Shown: piece after piece, positions 11,245-22,054 of the stretch | Layout of the letters: every line of letters starts with the position of its first letter | Position numbering within the stretch: the stretch's first letter is position 1 | Assembly (NCBI GenBank): GCA_020631735.1 | Contig: CM036159.1 | Span: forward strand, 24,281,511 to 24,345,510 | Length of the DNA: 64,000 bases | Source of the DNA: Saccharum officinarum | Taxonomy: Eukaryota; Streptophyta; Magnoliopsida; Poales; Poaceae | Direction: 5' to 3' | Program-made: the position numbers and the translations under genes | Notes under the pieces: model-generated | Told to the model about the DNA's origin: nothing | Seen by the model: only the letters and a program-made list of their open reading frames with translations | The model's database searches: none

Positions 11245-11781
11245 TCAATCCTCGTCGAGTCCAGGAACCTTAGCCAGCCTGACGACGCACTCCTCCACGG
11301 CCCCACACGAGCTCTTGCAAGAGAGCCCGAGCCCACGCATCCCAAGGCCGAGGCCGAGCCCAAGCCCAGCCCAGCCAAGCAGCTTCTGGGCCCCCCTGTA
11401 GCCTCTCCCTCCGTCCTCCGTGCAGGCCAGGTAGGCTGCAAGGAATGGATCGTCCGCCGGCCTGACGCGGCGGCGGCTACTCGGATTTCTCCTCCCCGGC
11501 GGTGAGGCGGCCGGCACACCCGGCCCTCCTGGAGGTGGCGGCACGCGCAGGCGGTGCCGGTGCGCCGTCACAGCCGCAGGCGCCGGCGCCTGCGCCTGCT
11601 TCTTAGCGCTCGCCGGCGTCCTCCTGCTGACAGCCTCCGCGCGGGGCGCACCAGCGGCGGTCTTCTTGGCCTCCGAGTGTCTCTGTTTGGACACCCCGGG
11701 CTCATGCTCCCATGAGAAGGCCACCGTGCTGCTGCTGCTTCTGCTGCCGGACTTGGACGCCGCCACAGCTTCCAGCTTCAT
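11245..11781 (-). CDS. Small proline-rich plant protein with FSWEHEPGVSK motif, full-length copy
   Basis: This is a 178-residue protein starting at the ATG at 11781, which lines up with the start of the paralogue at 6336. In order it has a Ser-rich N-terminus, FSWEHEPGVSKQ, a basic Ala/Pro region with PASAKKQ, RVPPPPGGPG, RRRVRPADDPFLAAYLACTEDG, a GLGLGLGM stretch, CKSSCGAVEECVVRLAKVPGLDED and a stop. The FSWEHEPG signature and DPFLAAYLACT are known from plant-specific uncharacterised proteins (DUF688-like), and the function is unknown. The acidic end present here is missing from the paralogue. A single exon is inferred because the frame is open throughout. A TATA-like box lies about 170 bp upstream. 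The next element on the right side of the gene end is the Helitron, about 110 bp away. Confidence 0.75.
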   Translation of the reverse strand: MKLEAVAASKSGSRSSSSTVAFSWEHEPGVSKQRHSEAKKTAAGAPRAEAVSRRTPASAKKQAQAPAPAAVTAHRHRLRVPPPPGGPGVPAASPPGRRNPSSRRRVRPADDPFLAAYLACTEDGGRGYRGAQKLLGWAGLGLGLGLGMRGLGLSCKSSCGAVEECVVRLAKVPGLDED

Positions 11782-11951
11782 GCCGTCTTCGTCGGCCGGA
11801 AACTCCTGGAGCTCGATCACACGTCAAGAGCACGCGCCAAAGGGATGAGGCAGAGGAGACCAACTGACCAAGAGAGCAGCAGGCTGTAGCAACGCGACAG
11901 GAAAAACGTATGCGGCAGCCGTGAGCGATAGATGCGACAGGCTTCTTGGAG

Positions 11952-11958
11952 TTTTATA
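11952..11958 (-). promoter_or_regulatory. TATA box of the full-length small gene
   Basis: On the minus strand the sequence reads GCTATAAAACTCC, about 171 bp upstream of the ATG, in sequence shared with the other duplication unit. Confidence 0.5.
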
Positions 11959-12625
11959 GCACCAGCCAGCAGTTGCTGGAGAAGGCTGGCAGGGTGGGCA
12001 GGGCAGGGCTTGATCCGCCGATGGCGATGGGGTTCACAAATCAGAAGTGGTGGCTTGACCGACCGGCCGTGCGCGTCGTTTCCTGCAAGCGTTGCGTCGG
12101 TTTTTCCTCTCGCGCGCTTTTGCTGATGATCAGGGGCATGGTGGCTCCAACTGAACAGACACACGGATCGCTTTTGAGCTCAGTGGCTAACAGACTGCAC
12201 CGATCGATCGGCAGCCGGCAGGCATGCTTGCAGCGTCCGATCATCTAACGGCTGCCGGTATGCCTCACCACTGTTGTTTTTTTTCTTGGATCTCTCTTTT
12301 GGGTGAGGGTGAGTATATATCAGTTTGGTACCTGTACGCGTAATCTGTTTCTGTATATCGGCAGTTAGGCACACGTACAATAGACTTACAGTGCAGTACG
12401 CAAAATCTTATATATCTAACTATATTGGACTTGATTCATTCAGATACTTATAAAGTAACCACGTCAACATGTGATGAACGGGTTCTACGGCGGACCATTA
12501 TCTTGTCCTGCCGGAGAATGAATAATGGTTATGACCTGAACGCTAGGTTACAACGCTAGAGTCAAAACGCAAGGGCCGTGACTTCCATGCGTACAGGAAT
12601 TATTCGGCAGGCCATCGAGTATTTA

Positions 12626-14277
12626 TGGAGAAGAATCGGTGTTCCAGTGTTGGAATGTCATCAGCGCCTACCGTCAGCGGTCTGCGGTACGCGGTTTGAG
12701 GCTTAGCAGACCGGGAACAGGAACATGACCCACGTTCGGGTTTGTTCCAGGTTTCAGAACGTCTACATTCCGGGAACAGGAACGTTTCCGTTCCCACGTG
12801 ATAAAATGATACTCCAAGTTTCTATTCCTGGAACAGGAACGGGAACAGGAATATGACTGCTAAGGTCTGCGGTCTGCGCGCATGTGAGTATGTGACTGAT
12901 GTGAGATCCTAGTATCCTATGATTCCTAAATCCAACCCAAAGCTCGCTCTCTCCCATGTAACCATGCAACTAGTTAAGGTTATTAGGATCGTTATAGCAT
13001 TGGAATTTACAAATCACAATTGAAACATTTAAAAGGTCATTTGTATAAATTATTGTATGGTATCGTAGGATCATAGTATTAAGATACTATGAGATTTTAG
13101 GTAGGATCGAATGCAGCCTTCTTATAGGATCGAGATACCATGAAATTGAGGATATATCGTTCTGTCTTCAGAGTTAGGTTCAGGGTATCCATGGCGACAA
13201 TGTACAAGGGTCTCTAGGAGGTCATCGAAATAATGATGGAGGTGGTCTGCAGCGGGTTGTGCATGTGGATGAGAAGTGCATTGAGGTCCAAAGAAACATC
13301 TAGTGCCAGAAGGATGACACAACGTTGAAATCGGCCAAGAGCCGAAATGGAAGAAAATGGTGGTTAGCGGTAGCGAGGAAGTGATGGTATCATTGGAGTC
13401 GAGCAAGGCAGCGTAGAATGTTATATGTCACTCGAGCAACTAGAGTCAATGTAACCGCTGAAGTTTTTTTTTATCTTGGTCCAACATTTTCTTTCCCAAT
13501 CCATCCTAAAACGTTGCCCGAGCTCGGCCACTGTAAGTGGCCTATTATCACCGTGCGTCTACCCAGTCCTCCACTAACTCCTTCAATTTCCTGCCCATGA
13601 ACCTACCCTTCACCGCCTCCTGTGGTTCCTGCTATAATGCTATCCCGATTACGCCAGTGTTGTTATGACGCCGATGCTACCTTTGCCATCCATTGGTTGT
13701 CTAGGATTTTTCCCATGTTTATGAAGATATACTCATTAGAAAAACAGTAACAAGTGGTTGTGCTAAAATAACAAAACGAGAACATTTATGTTTTTACTAA
13801 AAATAGAAACAATAGAAAAATGGCTGTCCCCTTTTCTCGTCATTTGGGCCTCCTCGTTTGGGCCTCCTCTTGGATACACGAGACAATCGCTGAACATGGA
13901 CACAAAGTGACATCCAAATACGTAACACAGTGCTCTGAACCTAGACTGTCAGAACCATAGCCAAAACGACTAACAAAAAGGGACAGAGGGAGTATATCGG
14001 ATGCTACAAGACTCTCCTATATAATGCTTTTTTATCCGGTACAACTTGGACACACATAACCCACACACTCTACACTCACACCACACGCACACACGCGTGC
14101 GCGTCCTTACACACCTCCAGTGCGCGGGAAACACATAGTACTACCGAACAGAGCGAACGCGCAGCCAGCTACACCCACAAGATTGCCCTACCCAAAGTTC
14201 CCGTGACTTCAATCCCTCAATGGAGGAGCCATGCTGCGCAACAAATTTGATTTCTAACACTAGCCACGTCGCGATAA
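12626..14277. other. Intergenic, no gene recognised
   Basis: 12715-12860 repeats GGAACAGGAAC and GTTCCAGG motifs on both strands, probably a decayed foldback element bounded by copies of GGTCTGCGG. 13070-13091 holds a stem of CATAGTAT and ATACTATG around TAAG. A Stowaway-type end (CAGAGGGAGTA) lies at 13983-13993 without a partner. 14045-14100 is CA-rich. Confidence 0.4.
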
Positions 14278-14370
14278 CCCTGTTCGTTTATGCTGAAATT
14301 TAGCTTATGCTAAAATGTTGTGAGAAAAAATATATTTTTCCATAACTAAAAAGTAGCTCAAGCGAACATG
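14278..14370. mobile_element. Small foldback MITE
   Basis: It starts CCCTGTTCGTTTATGCTGAA and ends AGCTCAAGCGAACATG. These are decayed versions of the GTTCGCTTAT inverted repeat that is perfect in the element at 28138-28246. Confidence 0.5.
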
Positions 14371-14591
14371 GTACATTTTACGAAGAAGAGCCCGAGGGGA
14401 GGGGCCGGCCGCATGTGACGTCACAGACGATGGTCCAGTCACGCATATTTATATACATCGCTTCACATGTCATTTTTTCTCAACTCGGTTGGCGACATGA
14501 AATCCCCATGGCTGAGGGTTGTGCTCTCTTTTGCCCACGACTGTCAGCAATTGATGAACAAATAACGTGATTTTGTCCTTTTGGTTTTTAG

Positions 14592-14687
14592 AGCACATGT
14601 TAATGCTAGCATCCCACCACGTGCAGTATCCCGATTTGGATTTTAGCACATGTTAGTGCTGGCACATCCCACACGCGCAGTACCTCG
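14592..14687. repeat. Tandem direct repeat of about 53 bp
   Basis: AGCACATGTTAATGCTAGCA is followed about 53 bp later by AGCACATGTTAGTGCTGGCA, each leading into a similar CATCCCAC...CGCAGTA(T/C)C phrase. The repeat lies just upstream of the promoter-like region at 14.9 kb. Confidence 0.7.
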
Positions 14688-14819
14688 TCGGCCTCCACGG
14701 CTGATGGGTGTGATGTGTTCCTAACGCAAGGGGAGAAGGGCAGGTGCTTTGGGCCTTCCACACGAGACCGACCGAATCGTGCGTGACGACCTTGGGCCTC
14801 GCGGCAAAGTGGCCTCGGG

Positions 14820-15392
14820 CCTCGTTGGCCCAAAAAGAACCGGCTTGGGCCACCAGTTCAGTTATGCGGACCCGTTAAACAGGCCAGAATGCATCAGAAA
14901 CAATCTGAACGAGACCACGTGATGATGACGTCACGATCCCGTTCCCGTTCCCCTCGCCCTGCCAGGTGGAACGGCTGCCTATATAGGAGACAGGCAAGGC
15001 AGGAGCGGGACCCAGACCCAGACCCATCCAAGGAAGGAAGGAGTCTTCGTGACGCGGACGGCCCCCAAATCCGCATACAAATTTCTGTTGCCCCCTTCAA
15101 AATCCTCAGATCCCCTTGCTGCAGTGCAGATCTCTCTCGATCCGCGCTCGTGGCGACCTCTCCTCCAGTTTCCATTCCTGAAATCTCAATCTCTATACTA
15201 GTTTCGCCATCTGCGTTTTCTCGAGGGTTCTCGCCGTTTTAATGATAGGGAGCTGGGTCACATCCACTGCGCGAGGTTTCGCCTGAGCTGGGTCACATCC
15301 ACAGGCCGCGGCTTCCGTCGATGGCCGCGGCTCCGGTGCCCCCGACGCTCCCAGATCGATTCGACGAGGTTTACATAGCCCTGGCCCGGTGA
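14820..15392 (+). promoter_or_regulatory. Promoter-like region and possible orphan 5' exon
   Basis: Ordered plant promoter elements are visible. TGGGCC/GGCCCA motifs lie at 14790-14855, a CACGTG G-box at 14916-14921, a perfect TGACGTCA bZIP site at 14926-14933 and a TATATA box at 14990-14995. A GC- and pyrimidine-rich leader follows. The next clear ATG context is at 15321, starting a 23-residue frame (MAAAPVPPTLPDRFDEVYIALAR) that could instead be a first exon ending before GTTTAC at about 15369. No downstream coding exons were found before MITEs begin at 15641, so this looks like a promoter separated from its gene, or a non-coding transcript. GAGCTGGGTCACATCCAC occurs twice at 15249-15302. 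Confidence 0.4.
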
Positions 15393-15640
15393 AAATATGG
15401 GTTCTTGGGTTATACGCGCCTCGCACATGCATACGCGCTGAATTTCTCGTTTTCCCAATCCTGTAGTCTTTCGGGTTTTTTTACGCCTGCTATGATTTTC
15501 CCAGGTGTACCAGTGGTACCTTTCTCAGATCTTCGCACCGAGCATAACTGTAATTGAGATCTAATGATTGTTTCTTGTCACACTGTCCACCTTTAGATAT
15601 GGATAGTTTGCTTGAGACTCATGGCATATAGGGCAACCGA
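15393..15640 (+). other. Sequence after the orphan promoter
   Basis: A possible splice acceptor TGATTTTCCCAG precedes GTGTACCAGTGG near 15505. The following frame runs only about 19 codons, so no exon is claimed. Confidence 0.25.
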
Positions 15641-15870
15641 GGGCCTGTTTGGTTTCAGTTTGTTAAAGTTTAACTCTCATCACATCAATGTTCCCTTAAA
15701 TGCATAGAGTAATAAATGTAGACTAATTGTATGCATGTCGACACAGATTAGGAGTAATTTACTAGACGAATCTATTAAGCCTAATTAGTACAAAATTGAA
15801 AACTTTTTGTCAAATAAGACGTAAGTGTTACAGTGTTGGTTAAACTTTAACTCCTCAAACCAAACACCCC
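15641..15870. mobile_element. Tourist-like MITE
   Basis: The left end GGGCCTGTTTGGTTTCAG and right end CCTCAAACCAAACACCCC form inverted repeats, and TAAAGTTTAACTC near the left is mirrored near the right. The 3-bp flanks are CGA and TGA, an imperfect target duplication. Confidence 0.7.
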
Positions 15871-16291
15871 TGAATCAAGCTGTCGAGTTGCAGTCTTTTT
15901 CTAATGTGGATAATCTGATGTTGTGGCTAGTTCTCCTGGCGTGGCAATATTATATTTTCCAGATGCAAGCTAGCCGGCTCATATTTTACAGGCTCTGCTT
16001 TCAAGTATCTGAGACTGTACTGTATTTTACTAGCAGGATTGTGGAGATCCTGGGGGAGTGGGGGTCATCCAAGGGATCCAAGCATCCCAGCTGCCCAGCA
16101 ACCTCTAAATTTTCCTTTTTAACGTAGTCATTTTCGATCTGGTAAAAAGTTAAATTAGTATAATATATATACTATATATGTATTTATTAAACAAGACAAA
16201 CACAGTGGCAGTATGGTAAGCATACTGCCACTTAGTAACCTCAACTAAACCTGAACCAAATACGACGACAAAGTCCATGGCGTCATACTAA

Positions 16292-16530
16292 GGCCTTGTT
16301 TAGACACACCCAAAAGTTAGAATTTTTTCACTCTCTCTCCGTCACATCAATCTTTAGACCTATGCATGAAGTAGTAAATGTAGGTAAAAAAATAACTAAT
16401 TACACAGTTTAGTTGGAAATCACGAGATGAATCTTTTGAGCCTACTTGGTTCACGATTGGACAATATTTACCAAATAAGACGAAAGTAGTACTATTTATC
16501 AGGTTTATTTTTTTTAATCTAAACCAGGCC
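16292..16530. mobile_element. Tourist-like MITE (CCTTGTTTAG family)
   Basis: The ends are GGCCTTGTTTAGAC and TCTAAACCAGGCC, flanked by TAA on both sides. The inside closely resembles the elements at 39873, 41354 and 44998, sharing CACGAGATGAATCTTTTGAG. The length is 239 bp. Confidence 0.85.
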
Positions 16531-16643
16531 TAAAACTGCCACACGGTGATATTAGATACTACCATTATCTTAAGTTATGTATCCTTGTCCTTATTCTTTA
16601 TTACGTAAATTTCTTGAAATGAGGCTCATCAAAAATATAAACA

Positions 16644-16746
16644 CCTGTTCGGCTGGCTGTAAAAGCACGCTGATGCTGATGCTGAATTGTTGTAAGAGAA
16701 AAACACTGCTGAATGACTGATTCTGGCAGATAAATTTAAGCGAACG
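16644..16746. mobile_element. Decayed GTTCG-type foldback MITE
   Basis: It runs from CCTGTTCGGCTGGCTG to AAATTTAAGCGAACGAGG and contains TAAGAGAAAAACACTGCTGAATGA, a phrase that recurs near 43392. No target duplication was resolved. Confidence 0.4.
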
Positions 16747-16959
16747 AGGCGAAAAAGTCTAAGACTACTTTAAGACTAATAATAAAACAAGAAAATATTG
16801 AATGATTAAATTACTTCTCTTGAATATCCAACCAACCACTCTATGTTCTTTGCTAAATGAGCTGACAAATGTTGACTTTTTCTCCAAAGTCTGAGTAGAC
16901 ATCTTTCCGAAAATCTATTTTTGTGTAATTTTAAACGTGAAGCAATATTCTTGCAATAT

Positions 16960-17350
16960 AAATAAATTTGTGCTAAAAATTTAACTTAGATTTAGAAGGG
17001 AAATAAAAACTAGAATACGTATCAACACAATGCTTCAGTTTATTCCTACTATAATTTTGTGCCAAAAACATGATTTGTAAATTTAGAAGGAAAACGAAAA
17101 GACGGAATTCGAGTCAACAATGATGCAAAGTACTACTAACATTGCCTAATGTATATTCCTATACTATAAATTTGTGGCAAACGCCTTGAGTTGTATCTTT
17201 ATTATAAGAAGGAAAAAGAAAATCCAGAATTCGTATCATACGATGATGCAGAATACTACTAACACTGTCTTCAGGAAATTTGATACCGATAACTTGAATT
17301 GTAGATTTGGAAGGAAAAAAGAAAGAAAATCCAGAACTCGCTTCATATTC
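16960..17350. repeat. Degenerate tandem array of about 110-bp units
   Basis: Roughly four successive blocks share the order AAATTTGTG(C/G)..AAA, TTTAGAAGGRAAA, GAATTCG and ATGATGCARARTACTACTAACA, with increasing drift. There is no coding content. The array sits immediately left of the Mutator-like element. Confidence 0.6.
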
Positions 17351-17712
17351 AATGAGGAAGTTTAACTCGTGGGCTTATTGGTCCGTATGCCTATGAGCAT
17401 CTTCAAGAGATTATGTAAAATAGATGAGAAAATTTTCTATTTGGCTCTAAAAATAATGCTCCTTTCTATTTGACACCGAAACTGAAAATCTTTTCTATAT
17501 GTCCTCAACTCAAATTTTTATTTTGTATTTTACATTCCCGTCAGTTCCGTGAGCAACTGTCGTTAGCTGCCAAAGTGAGGCGATGGGAAAAGACCAAAAT
17601 ACCCTTTGAAAGAAGGAAAAGAACTCGATGGCCTAGAGTCGTGGCTGTTCGTCCCGACTCGCGCTCGTACAGGGGCGGACTCCCTCCCTTAACCCTAGAT
17701 CGAGGCTGCGGC

Positions 17713-18382
17713 TAGCCCTGGGCGTTCGGTTCTTCGGTTCGGTTCGGTTCGATTCCTCGGTTCCCCCGCTAATTCGGTTCCAGCAGAACAAGGAACCGAT
17801 CGGTTCCTGAGAAATCTCGGAACCGAGGTAATTCGGTTTCGGTTCCTTCGGTTCGGTTTCGGTTCTAACCGAAGGAACCGAAATTTTCAGGAACTTAAAA
17901 AATAGCTCATTCAATTAAAAATTTTTGCAGCATTTTGTCTCATTTTCATGCACTCAACAAGGATAATTTTAAGAGCAATGCATCACAATAAACAGTACCA
18001 CACAATATGATTGTTCTCTCAAATGCTAAGGCAAATAAATAACAATTCTCAAAGACTCAAACAACAAACAGTAATAAAATGAAACATGCAACCTCCACTC
18101 CAGGCTCCAGCCGTACAGCACACTAGCACACAGCCACACACACTTATTTAAGTTTCAAGCGTAGATGAGGTCATGATTATGAAGAGGAATAAGAAAACAA
18201 GTTTGGTTCCTGCGGGTTAATTCGGTTAACCGAACCCTGGAACCGAATTGACCCAGGTTATTTCGGTTCCTGGATTTCTGGAACCGAATTAGGAACCGAA
18301 ACCGATCGGTTCGGTTTTTTCGGTTCGGTTCTCGATTTTTTCGGTTCGGTTCTCGGTTTTCGGTTTTTCGTGCCCAGGGCTA
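17713..18382. mobile_element. Non-autonomous hAT element nested in the MULE
   Basis: It has perfect 11-bp ends TAGCCCTGGGC and GCCCAGGGCTA, flanked by a perfect 8-bp target duplication GCTGCGGC (17705-17712, 18383-18390). Next to both ends are runs of CGGTTCGGTT and their complements (17725-17885, 18200-18365), so the element can fold back extensively. The length is 670 bp with no transposase. Confidence 0.9.
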
Positions 18383-18785
18383 GCTGCGGCCATGGAGGTT
18401 GGCGGAGCGGCCTCGGAGGTGGTCTGCGTGGATTTGGAGGCGGGAGGAGCAGCCATGGTGGCGGGCGCGCGCGGCCCTGCAGGCGCCCCGCGCGGCCTCG
18501 GTCGCGTGCGGCGGCGTGGCTTCGGTGCCGGGCGGTGCGGCCTCGGATGCAGGCGTCATGGCCCTACAAGCGCCCCGTGTGGCCAAGAAGGTGCCCGGCA
18601 CAGCCTCGGTGCGGGGCGGAGTGGCCTTGGAGGAGGACGATGCGGCCACGGAGGCGCCCCATGCGGCCATAGAGGCAGGCGGCGCGGCCACAGAGGAGGG
18701 TGACGCGGCCAGGACACAGCAGCAACTTCCTATAGGGTGAGTTTGTTCTCTCCATGTCCTCCATAGGAGCTCCATAGCAGTAGGG
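18383..18785 (+). other. GC-rich part of the MULE
   Basis: An alternating GCGGCC / GGAGGC-rich stretch in which every frame gives low-complexity Ala/Gly/Arg peptides. It follows the nested hAT directly and is probably transposase leader or captured sequence. No real gene is claimed. Confidence 0.4.
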
Positions 18786-20326
18786 TTGGAGAAGTTCTCA
18801 TGCATGACGTTATTGTGCTCTCACAGGATGGATTCAGCTACTAGTTTTCTATTGAAAATTTATTTGCTTGGCAATCGCAAAAAGGCTAGAAAGGATGTCA
18901 AATGTTTTAATTTTGAGATGGTTATTGACTCAGATCTGTCGAATTATAAGGATTTCATCGACTCAGTTACAAAGAAGTACCCTCCAGGCTACTTAGAAGT
19001 TTCACATGTCCAGCACTATGATAATGTTCTTAAGATTTTTCCAGAAGTAAAATTAGATCAAGATTTGATGTCTATGTTTGATGTACATAGTAAGGAGAAA
19101 GTTGTAGAGATATTTGTCGCTTATTGTGATCCCTCAGAGAAATTTGAGCCTATCACTGAGTGGGAGTTTGATGAAGGGCAGCCTGAAAATAATATAGATC
19201 AGGATGACGATGATTACCTTAGAAATCCTTTACCAGAGAATGAACATGTTGGTGTTGATGAGGAGATCATGTACTTGGACATTGTACCTGTGAATGCTGT
19301 AGATGTGCCTAGATGTTCTGACAGGCAAGTTCAAGGGCAATTGGCTAGTGCTTGTGCAGCTGATGGACATAGTTGGTTGTATCCTGTTTATGTTGGAGTT
19401 TTTTATTCTAAAACTAATGACAATTGGATCTGGTTCATGAGTAAGCTTAGAGAGGCTATTGGGTCACCTCTGGTTTAGCAATAAGCAATGATACAGGCCA
19501 GGCAACCATGGCAACTGTTGCAGAAGTATTTCCACAAGTAGAGCATAGAGAGTGCATGTTTCACTTGGTGACTAATTTCAAAAATAAGTACCGTGGGAAG
19601 GTGTTTGATGATCACCTCTGGGCAGCGGCTTCCTCATGGAACCCCTACTTGTTTGAGAAACATTAGGTTGAGATGAAGAAAGCAAAGCCTACTACAACTG
19701 ATTACCTAAGACTTTTCCACCAAGGTTAGCTCAATTTTCACTTTTTGTATTTACATTCCAACTCATGGTGTCTCATCCTAGTACTTTCAATATTACTGTA
19801 GTCAAAACTTGGAACCTGAACCTACGGCCAGTAAGAAGAGAAAGGGTGCTGACTCCAATTCTGGACCAGTAGGAAGGTAATTAATAAAAACTTGAATAAA
19901 TATTCTACTAATAGAAAGCTAATGGTGACTTCTAAGTGCCAAACTCTCTTATTTTTTTAGTGTAAGCTTGGAGATTACAAGTAGGAAAAAAGGAAAGCGG
20001 GGTTCCTCTAACTCTGGAGCATCAAAAAGGTAGCCTATACTAAATCTGAATTTATTTTGCATGATCAGTTTTTCGATTTGATCTCAAATAAATTTTGCAT
20101 ACACATGAACATGCACAGGTCCAGAAGTCGTTCAAATCAACCTGAACCACTTTCAATTGAGCTTCCTACGTCCAAAGATAAACCAGCAGCTGTTGTCAAG
20201 TTAAAGAGCAAAAGGAGGAAGAAAGATGTAGATAAAAACGCTGCAAAAAAAATCTTTTGTCGTAACTTGATAGCCCTGCGATGGGCACAAGGAGCAAAAG
20301 ACTTCAGCCAAGTAATGTTGCATTGA
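18786..20326 (+). pseudogene. MURA-type MULE transposase, disrupted
   Basis: The first exon frame (18786-19478) carries the N-terminal MULE region (FEMVIDSDLSNYKDFIDSV, then KEKVVEIFVAYCDP) and the start of the transposase core, DGHSWLYPVYVGVFYSKTND. A frameshift near 19470 moves the continuation GLAISNDTGQATMATVAEVF and VEHRECMFHLVTNF to another frame. That frame runs to FEKH and a TAG at 19667-19669, where the family has Trp. Splice-like borders then define short exons at about 19802-19876, 19961-20029 and 20119-20325 that encode a basic tail (KSKRRKKD). The middle of the protein, including the SWIM zinc finger, is absent. This is a dead, internally deleted transposase. Confidence 0.75.
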
Positions 20327-21187
20327 GCACAAGAAGCAAAAGAACGCTGAGTTTGTGATTCTTGTATGAGAAAATTACCTAAATGTGTATTGAGTTAGAG
20401 ATGTCTATGAGTCATGTAATGGATGCAAACCTGTGAAAATGTTTTTGTGCATATGAACCTGTATGTTCCTCTTATTGTGATCATGGATGCTCCTAAATAT
20501 TCCATTTATCTTGAACTTGTGAGTTTTCCTAAATAAATATGTTATTGTCATTCTGTATGTCATCTTTTAAAATTGGATATTGTTGGGACCTATTTATTGT
20601 TGTCAATCATGTATCTTTTTTTTACAATTGTTGACAACAAAAAATGACCATTTTTTGAAGTTATCAAAATGCGAAACGGACTTCACTATTGCGTTCCTCT
20701 CATCCCTATGGTAAAAAAACATATATGGAACATCTAATTCGGAGTTCGAATGAGGGAGTAAATTGTCCTTTACCTTTGTGCGGAAATAAGAACTTCTGAC
20801 CCCTACCAGAACTTCTAAGTTTGGCGCATAGGAGTTCTGGCTCTGCATGAACATCAGAACTTCTGACCCTCTAACAGAACTTCTGATTTCCGCAGTCCGA
20901 ACTGGTAAAAAATCTCAAGGGGTAAAACAGACTTTTCACATAGGACTTAACATGGTTAGCAACCAAAATTGACGGAAATGTCAAATAGGAAAGAAAAACT
21001 AGAGTTGAGGATATATAGGAAAGATTTTCACTTTCGGTGTCAAATAGAAAAGAAGCATTATTTTCAGAACCAAATAGAAAACTTTCTCAAAATAGATCTC
21101 CAAAACCAAGATTTAGAGGCTCTCTAAAAAGGAATAGCTCTCCAAATACTAAAACACCGTAGCAGCCTCTTTGTATTGGTGCTGTTC

Positions 21188-21408
21188 ATGAACAGACGTG
21201 GCCCGTTGCGTGGCCCATGATCCCGTACGCCATCACCTACTCGCCGGCCAAGAGGGCCGCAGGGTCTTCACAGAATCACAACAGCCGGCAAAGGAGGGCT
21301 CCAGTCGACCTTGGCGTGCCGCAGCTCGGCCGAAGGTGCAGACGACGAACCGGCCCAACGACTGCTCTACCGCGACCAACGGCAGCTACCTGTATGAGGT
21401 CCTGTACG
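21188..21408 (+). other. GC-rich coding-like fragment left of the hAT
   Basis: If the hAT at 21409 and one target copy are removed, one frame reads NDCSTATNGSYLYEVLYVSTKAPTHH across the site, so the hAT may have split an exon. The protein family was not recognised. Confidence 0.3.
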
Positions 21409-22046
21409 CAGGGGCGGATCCACCAGTATGGCAAGGTCTGGCGCCCGCCAGACCTCCCCTCCGGTGAGCCCCCTACCCCCGGAGTCCCAGGCCTGGGAGC
21501 CATGGACGGCCGGTTGTTCTCTGTTTTTTTGCGAGCGTAGAGCGACCAAAGAAGAAGATGAGTCGAACCGCTAAAGAGGTACCATCATTGGGCCTATTGG
21601 GCTGCATCCGCGTGATGAAAATCCAGGTGCCCAGGCCCAGGCGGACCGTGAATAGACTCAACCTTGATTCAGTTCCGTCCCCGTCTGCCTGTGAACCGTG
21701 ACTGTCCGAGTTCCTCCTTTTTCCTGGTTCTTGCTTGTAATTGTAGCCTAGTAATTAGCTGATGTTTTAAACTTTGATTTACACTATTCTTTGAGTGTTA
21801 GTTGTAGGCTTCAAGAGATATTTTGGCACGGTTTCAGGTCGAAGTACCAGTTATGTTTTAGGTTATGATTATGATTAATTATTAATGATAATTAGAACAT
21901 TATTTATGAGATTGTGACACGATTTATAAGTATATCGATATTTTTGCCACATTTTTACCTCTTATCTTATGTGCAATTACTTTGTTATATAAATTAGTAG
22001 TACAAAAGTTCGCCATAGGTGAATTTTTGTCCTGGATCCGCCACTG
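21409..22046. mobile_element. Non-autonomous hAT element, copy A
   Basis: The ends CAGGGGCGGATCCACCA and TGGATCCGCCACTG are inverted repeats, flanked by a perfect 8-bp target duplication CCTGTACG (21401-21408, 22047-22054). It is 638 bp with an AT-rich inside and no transposase. The same insertion is present in copy B at 32091-32715. Confidence 0.92.
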
Positions 22047-22054
22047 CCTGTACG

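Larger units (their letters stand above)
8225..12625. repeat. Tandem duplication unit 2
   Basis: This is the partner of 5065-7165. It is longer because it carries a Stowaway (8456-8594) and a Helitron (8843-11136) that unit 1 lacks. Outside those insertions the order is the same, with the small proline-rich gene on the minus strand and its upstream region. Confidence 0.8.
17395..21187 (+). mobile_element. Mutator-like element (MULE), decayed
   Basis: Sequence from 17395 to about 17560 reappears inverted at about 20950-21187. Examples are AAAATTTTCTATTTGG with CCAAATAGAAAACTTTC, and TCTATTTGACACCGAAA with TTTCGGTGTCAAATAG. The inverted repeats are therefore at least 160 bp, as in MULEs. The ends are GAGCATCTTCAAGAG and, read inward, GAACAGCACCAATAC. 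A broken MURA-type transposase lies inside, and a hAT element is nested at 17713-18382. A 9-bp target duplication was not found. Five or more GAACTTCTGA motifs lie at 20790-20890. Confidence 0.75.

Noticed and set aside
17386..21196. A 9-bp target duplication for the MULE
   Set aside because: TATGCCTAT on the left and ATGAACAGA on the right do not match, so the exact ends remain approximate.
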